6,151 bases of DNA. Source: Micrococcales bacterium (GTDB lineage: Bacteria > Actinomycetota > Actinomycetes > Actinomycetales > Dermatophilaceae). Of the stretch, positions 5,220 through 6,151 are shown in pieces. The translations under genes and the position numbers were made by a program. Under the pieces are notes generated by a model that worked only from the letters and a program-made list of their open reading frames with translations, did not search any database and was not told the origin of the DNA. The number at the start of each line of letters is the position of its first letter. The stretch's first letter is position 1. The stretch lies in contig JAUNUZ010000150.1 of NCBI GenBank assembly GCA_030537915.1, positions 1-6,151 on the forward strand, in the 5' to 3' direction.

Positions 5220-6151
5220 TCACGAGCTGGGGCACGTGCCCCCGTCGTCGGCGTGCAACAGCGAGACGAGGACCTTCGTCGCCTCGTCCAGGGCCGCGGC
5301 GGCGCTCTCGTGCGTGCCGTCCTGCGGCTGGGCCGCCAAGGCCACGGCGGCCGTCCGCCCGTCCGCGCGGGGCACGAGCCCGAGCTGACGCGCGAAGTAG
5401 CCGTGCGGGCTCGGCCCCCACCCACCCTTGAAGCGCGTGCCCGCGACCGTGCCGAGGCCCCAGGCGTGCTCAGGCGTGATGCCTCCCATGAACGCGAGGA
5501 CGGGCGAGGCATCTGGTGCGCACGGCAGTAGCGCCGCGAAGCGCGCCGAGTCCGTGAGCTGCCACGGTGTGAGTCCGAAGGCAATAGGGCGGCCCGCGGC
5601 GTCACGCGCCGGGTGAGTCGAAGGATCTCCCGTCGCGACGAGAACCTCACGCACCCTCTTGTCGGGCTCGCTGCCCAGAGACCGCCACAGCGCAACGGCC
5701 GCGTCGTTGTCCGAGAGGGTGAGGCTCAGACGCATGAGACGACTCGCCGAAGCCGAGGGCTTGCCGTCCGCGGCCTGCGACACGGCCAGTGCGATCGGCA
5801 CCTTGAGCGTCGACCACGCCTCGATGTCGGGCGTGCTCCCGACGGCCTGGACCAGATCGGGTCGACCCACCGGACCCCAGGCGACCGATACCTGAGCCCG
5901 GTGGCGGGTACGAACCGACTGCAGGGCCGCATCCAAGACCGCGGGGTCGAGGCGTCCGGCGGCCGGGGCGGTCCGTGAGTCGATCAGAGGCCTCGCCGCC
6001 GCGGCGGGCGAGTTCGACTCACCCGCCGGGCCCGTCGCGCCAGCCGCCTGCACCGTCGCTCCCTGCCCTGGCGTGGGACCGGCAGTGGCCACCCCGGAGA
6101 CCGTCGACATGGCGGTCTGTTCGGCGGACGGCTGAATGCTCGTACAGCCTG
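5220..6151 (-). CDS. Class A beta-lactamase-fold serine hydrolase, probable lipoprotein (5' end beyond window)
   Basis: Counting from the internal ATG at 6110 (residue 1 of 296), the protein has an active-site STLK (S100-K103, the SxxK motif), SDN (133-135) and KGG (228-230, in FKGGWGP) in place of the KTG/KSG triad. These place it in the penicillin-recognising serine hydrolase fold. No ExxLN omega-loop motif is seen about 34 residues after SDN; that region reads PSTHPARDAAGRP, so the deacylating Glu of true class A beta-lactamases seems absent. It may be an esterase, a penicillin-binding-like protein or an inactive relative. Upstream of the ATG the frame stays open to the window edge and reads Gly-Cys-Thr-Ser-Ile-Gln, the end of a likely lipobox, so the true start lies outside and the mature protein would be lipid-anchored at the outer face of the membrane. 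Residues 1-50 are a Gly/Ala/Pro/Thr-rich flexible linker. The gene ends 15 bases from the convergent dipeptidase stop. Confidence 0.85.
   Translation of the reverse strand, partial: GCTSIQPSAEQTAMSTVSGVATAGPTPGQGATVQAAGATGPAGESNSPAAAARPLIDSRTAPAAGRLDPAVLDAALQSVRTRHRAQVSVAWGPVGRPDLVQAVGSTPDIEAWSTLKVPIALAVSQAADGKPSASASRLMRLSLTLSDNDAAVALWRSLGSEPDKRVREVLVATGDPSTHPARDAAGRPIAFGLTPWQLTDSARFAALLPCAPDASPVLAFMGGITPEHAWGLGTVAGTRFKGGWGPSPHGYFARQLGLVPRADGRTAAVALAAQPQDGTHESAAAALDEATKVLVSLLHADDGGTCPSS
5229..5242. repeat. 14-bp perfect inverted repeat in the convergent gene junction
   Basis: The sequence ggggcacgtgcccc is its own reverse complement. It begins 25 bases after the dipeptidase stop and lies inside the last codons of the convergent serine hydrolase gene. 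The RNA could form a tight GC hairpin (five pairs around a 4-base loop) on either strand. There is no following T-run on either strand, so an intrinsic terminator is only a possibility; CACGTG also occurs by chance in GC-rich DNA. Confidence 0.3.
6144..6149 (-). other. Gly-Cys of a probable lipobox (lipidation site)
   Basis: In the serine hydrolase frame the codons GGC-TGT at 6149-6144 encode Gly-Cys, and the preceding codon ends in CA (Ser, Thr, Ala or Pro), compatible with an L-[AST]-[GA]-C lipobox. Cysteine would be residue +1 of the mature lipoprotein, followed by TSIQPSAEQT and a disordered linker. The hydrophobic signal core is outside the window, so the call rests on the Gly-Cys pair, the linker composition and the exported nature of the family. 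Confidence 0.6.

Noticed and set aside
5036..5695. Overlapping Arg/Ser-rich frames antisense or out of frame to the dipeptidase and serine hydrolase
   Set aside because: No domain signatures; compositional shadows of the two real genes.

Overview
The window looks like chromosome of a high-GC actinobacterium (Actinomycetota). The reasons are the GC-rich codon use in every gene, the long spurious antisense frames this creates, and above all the gene string rimO-pgsA-cinA-clgR, a familiar actinobacterial order. I cannot name a genus. No rRNA, tRNA, CRISPR array, insertion sequence or phage gene is visible. Most of the content is conserved housekeeping.

Layout from left to right. Positions 3-638 (+) hold the 3' end of an Lhr-type DNA helicase gene, cut by the left edge. 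It converges on a four-gene minus-strand block reading from 3871 down to 699: rimO (ribosomal protein S12 methylthiotransferase), pgsA (phosphatidylglycerophosphate synthase), a CinA/PncC-type NMN amidohydrolase, and clgR (activator of clp protease genes). The first three genes overlap by 4 bases at each junction (ATGA, then GTGA) and are probably translationally coupled. clgR follows after a 106-base gap with its own strong ribosome binding site. An imperfect 23-bp tandem duplication covers the end of clgR. A 121-base divergent spacer (3872-3992) separates rimO from a family M19 membrane-dipeptidase-type gene at 3993-5204 (+). This spacer contains a perfect 12-bp palindrome and a related half site 33 bp away. 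Tail to tail with the dipeptidase, only 15 bases apart, lies a minus-strand gene with the class A beta-lactamase/serine hydrolase fold (5220 to the right edge). Reading its frame past the apparent ATG at 6110 exposes a Gly-Cys pair that looks like the end of a lipobox. The protein is therefore probably a surface lipoprotein whose true start lies outside the window.

The minus-strand block joins translation (RimO), membrane phospholipid synthesis (PgsA), NAD salvage (CinA/PncC) and proteostasis control (ClgR). They are not one pathway, but they are commonly adjacent in actinobacteria. The dipeptidase and serine hydrolase both belong to families that act on small peptides, peptidoglycan or beta-lactams, so a loose functional link is possible but unproven. 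I found no convincing new multi-gene system. The points most worth a second look are the lipoprotein serine hydrolase lacking the usual deacylating Glu, the putative operator pair upstream of the dipeptidase, the duplicated clgR tail, and the Lhr linker.
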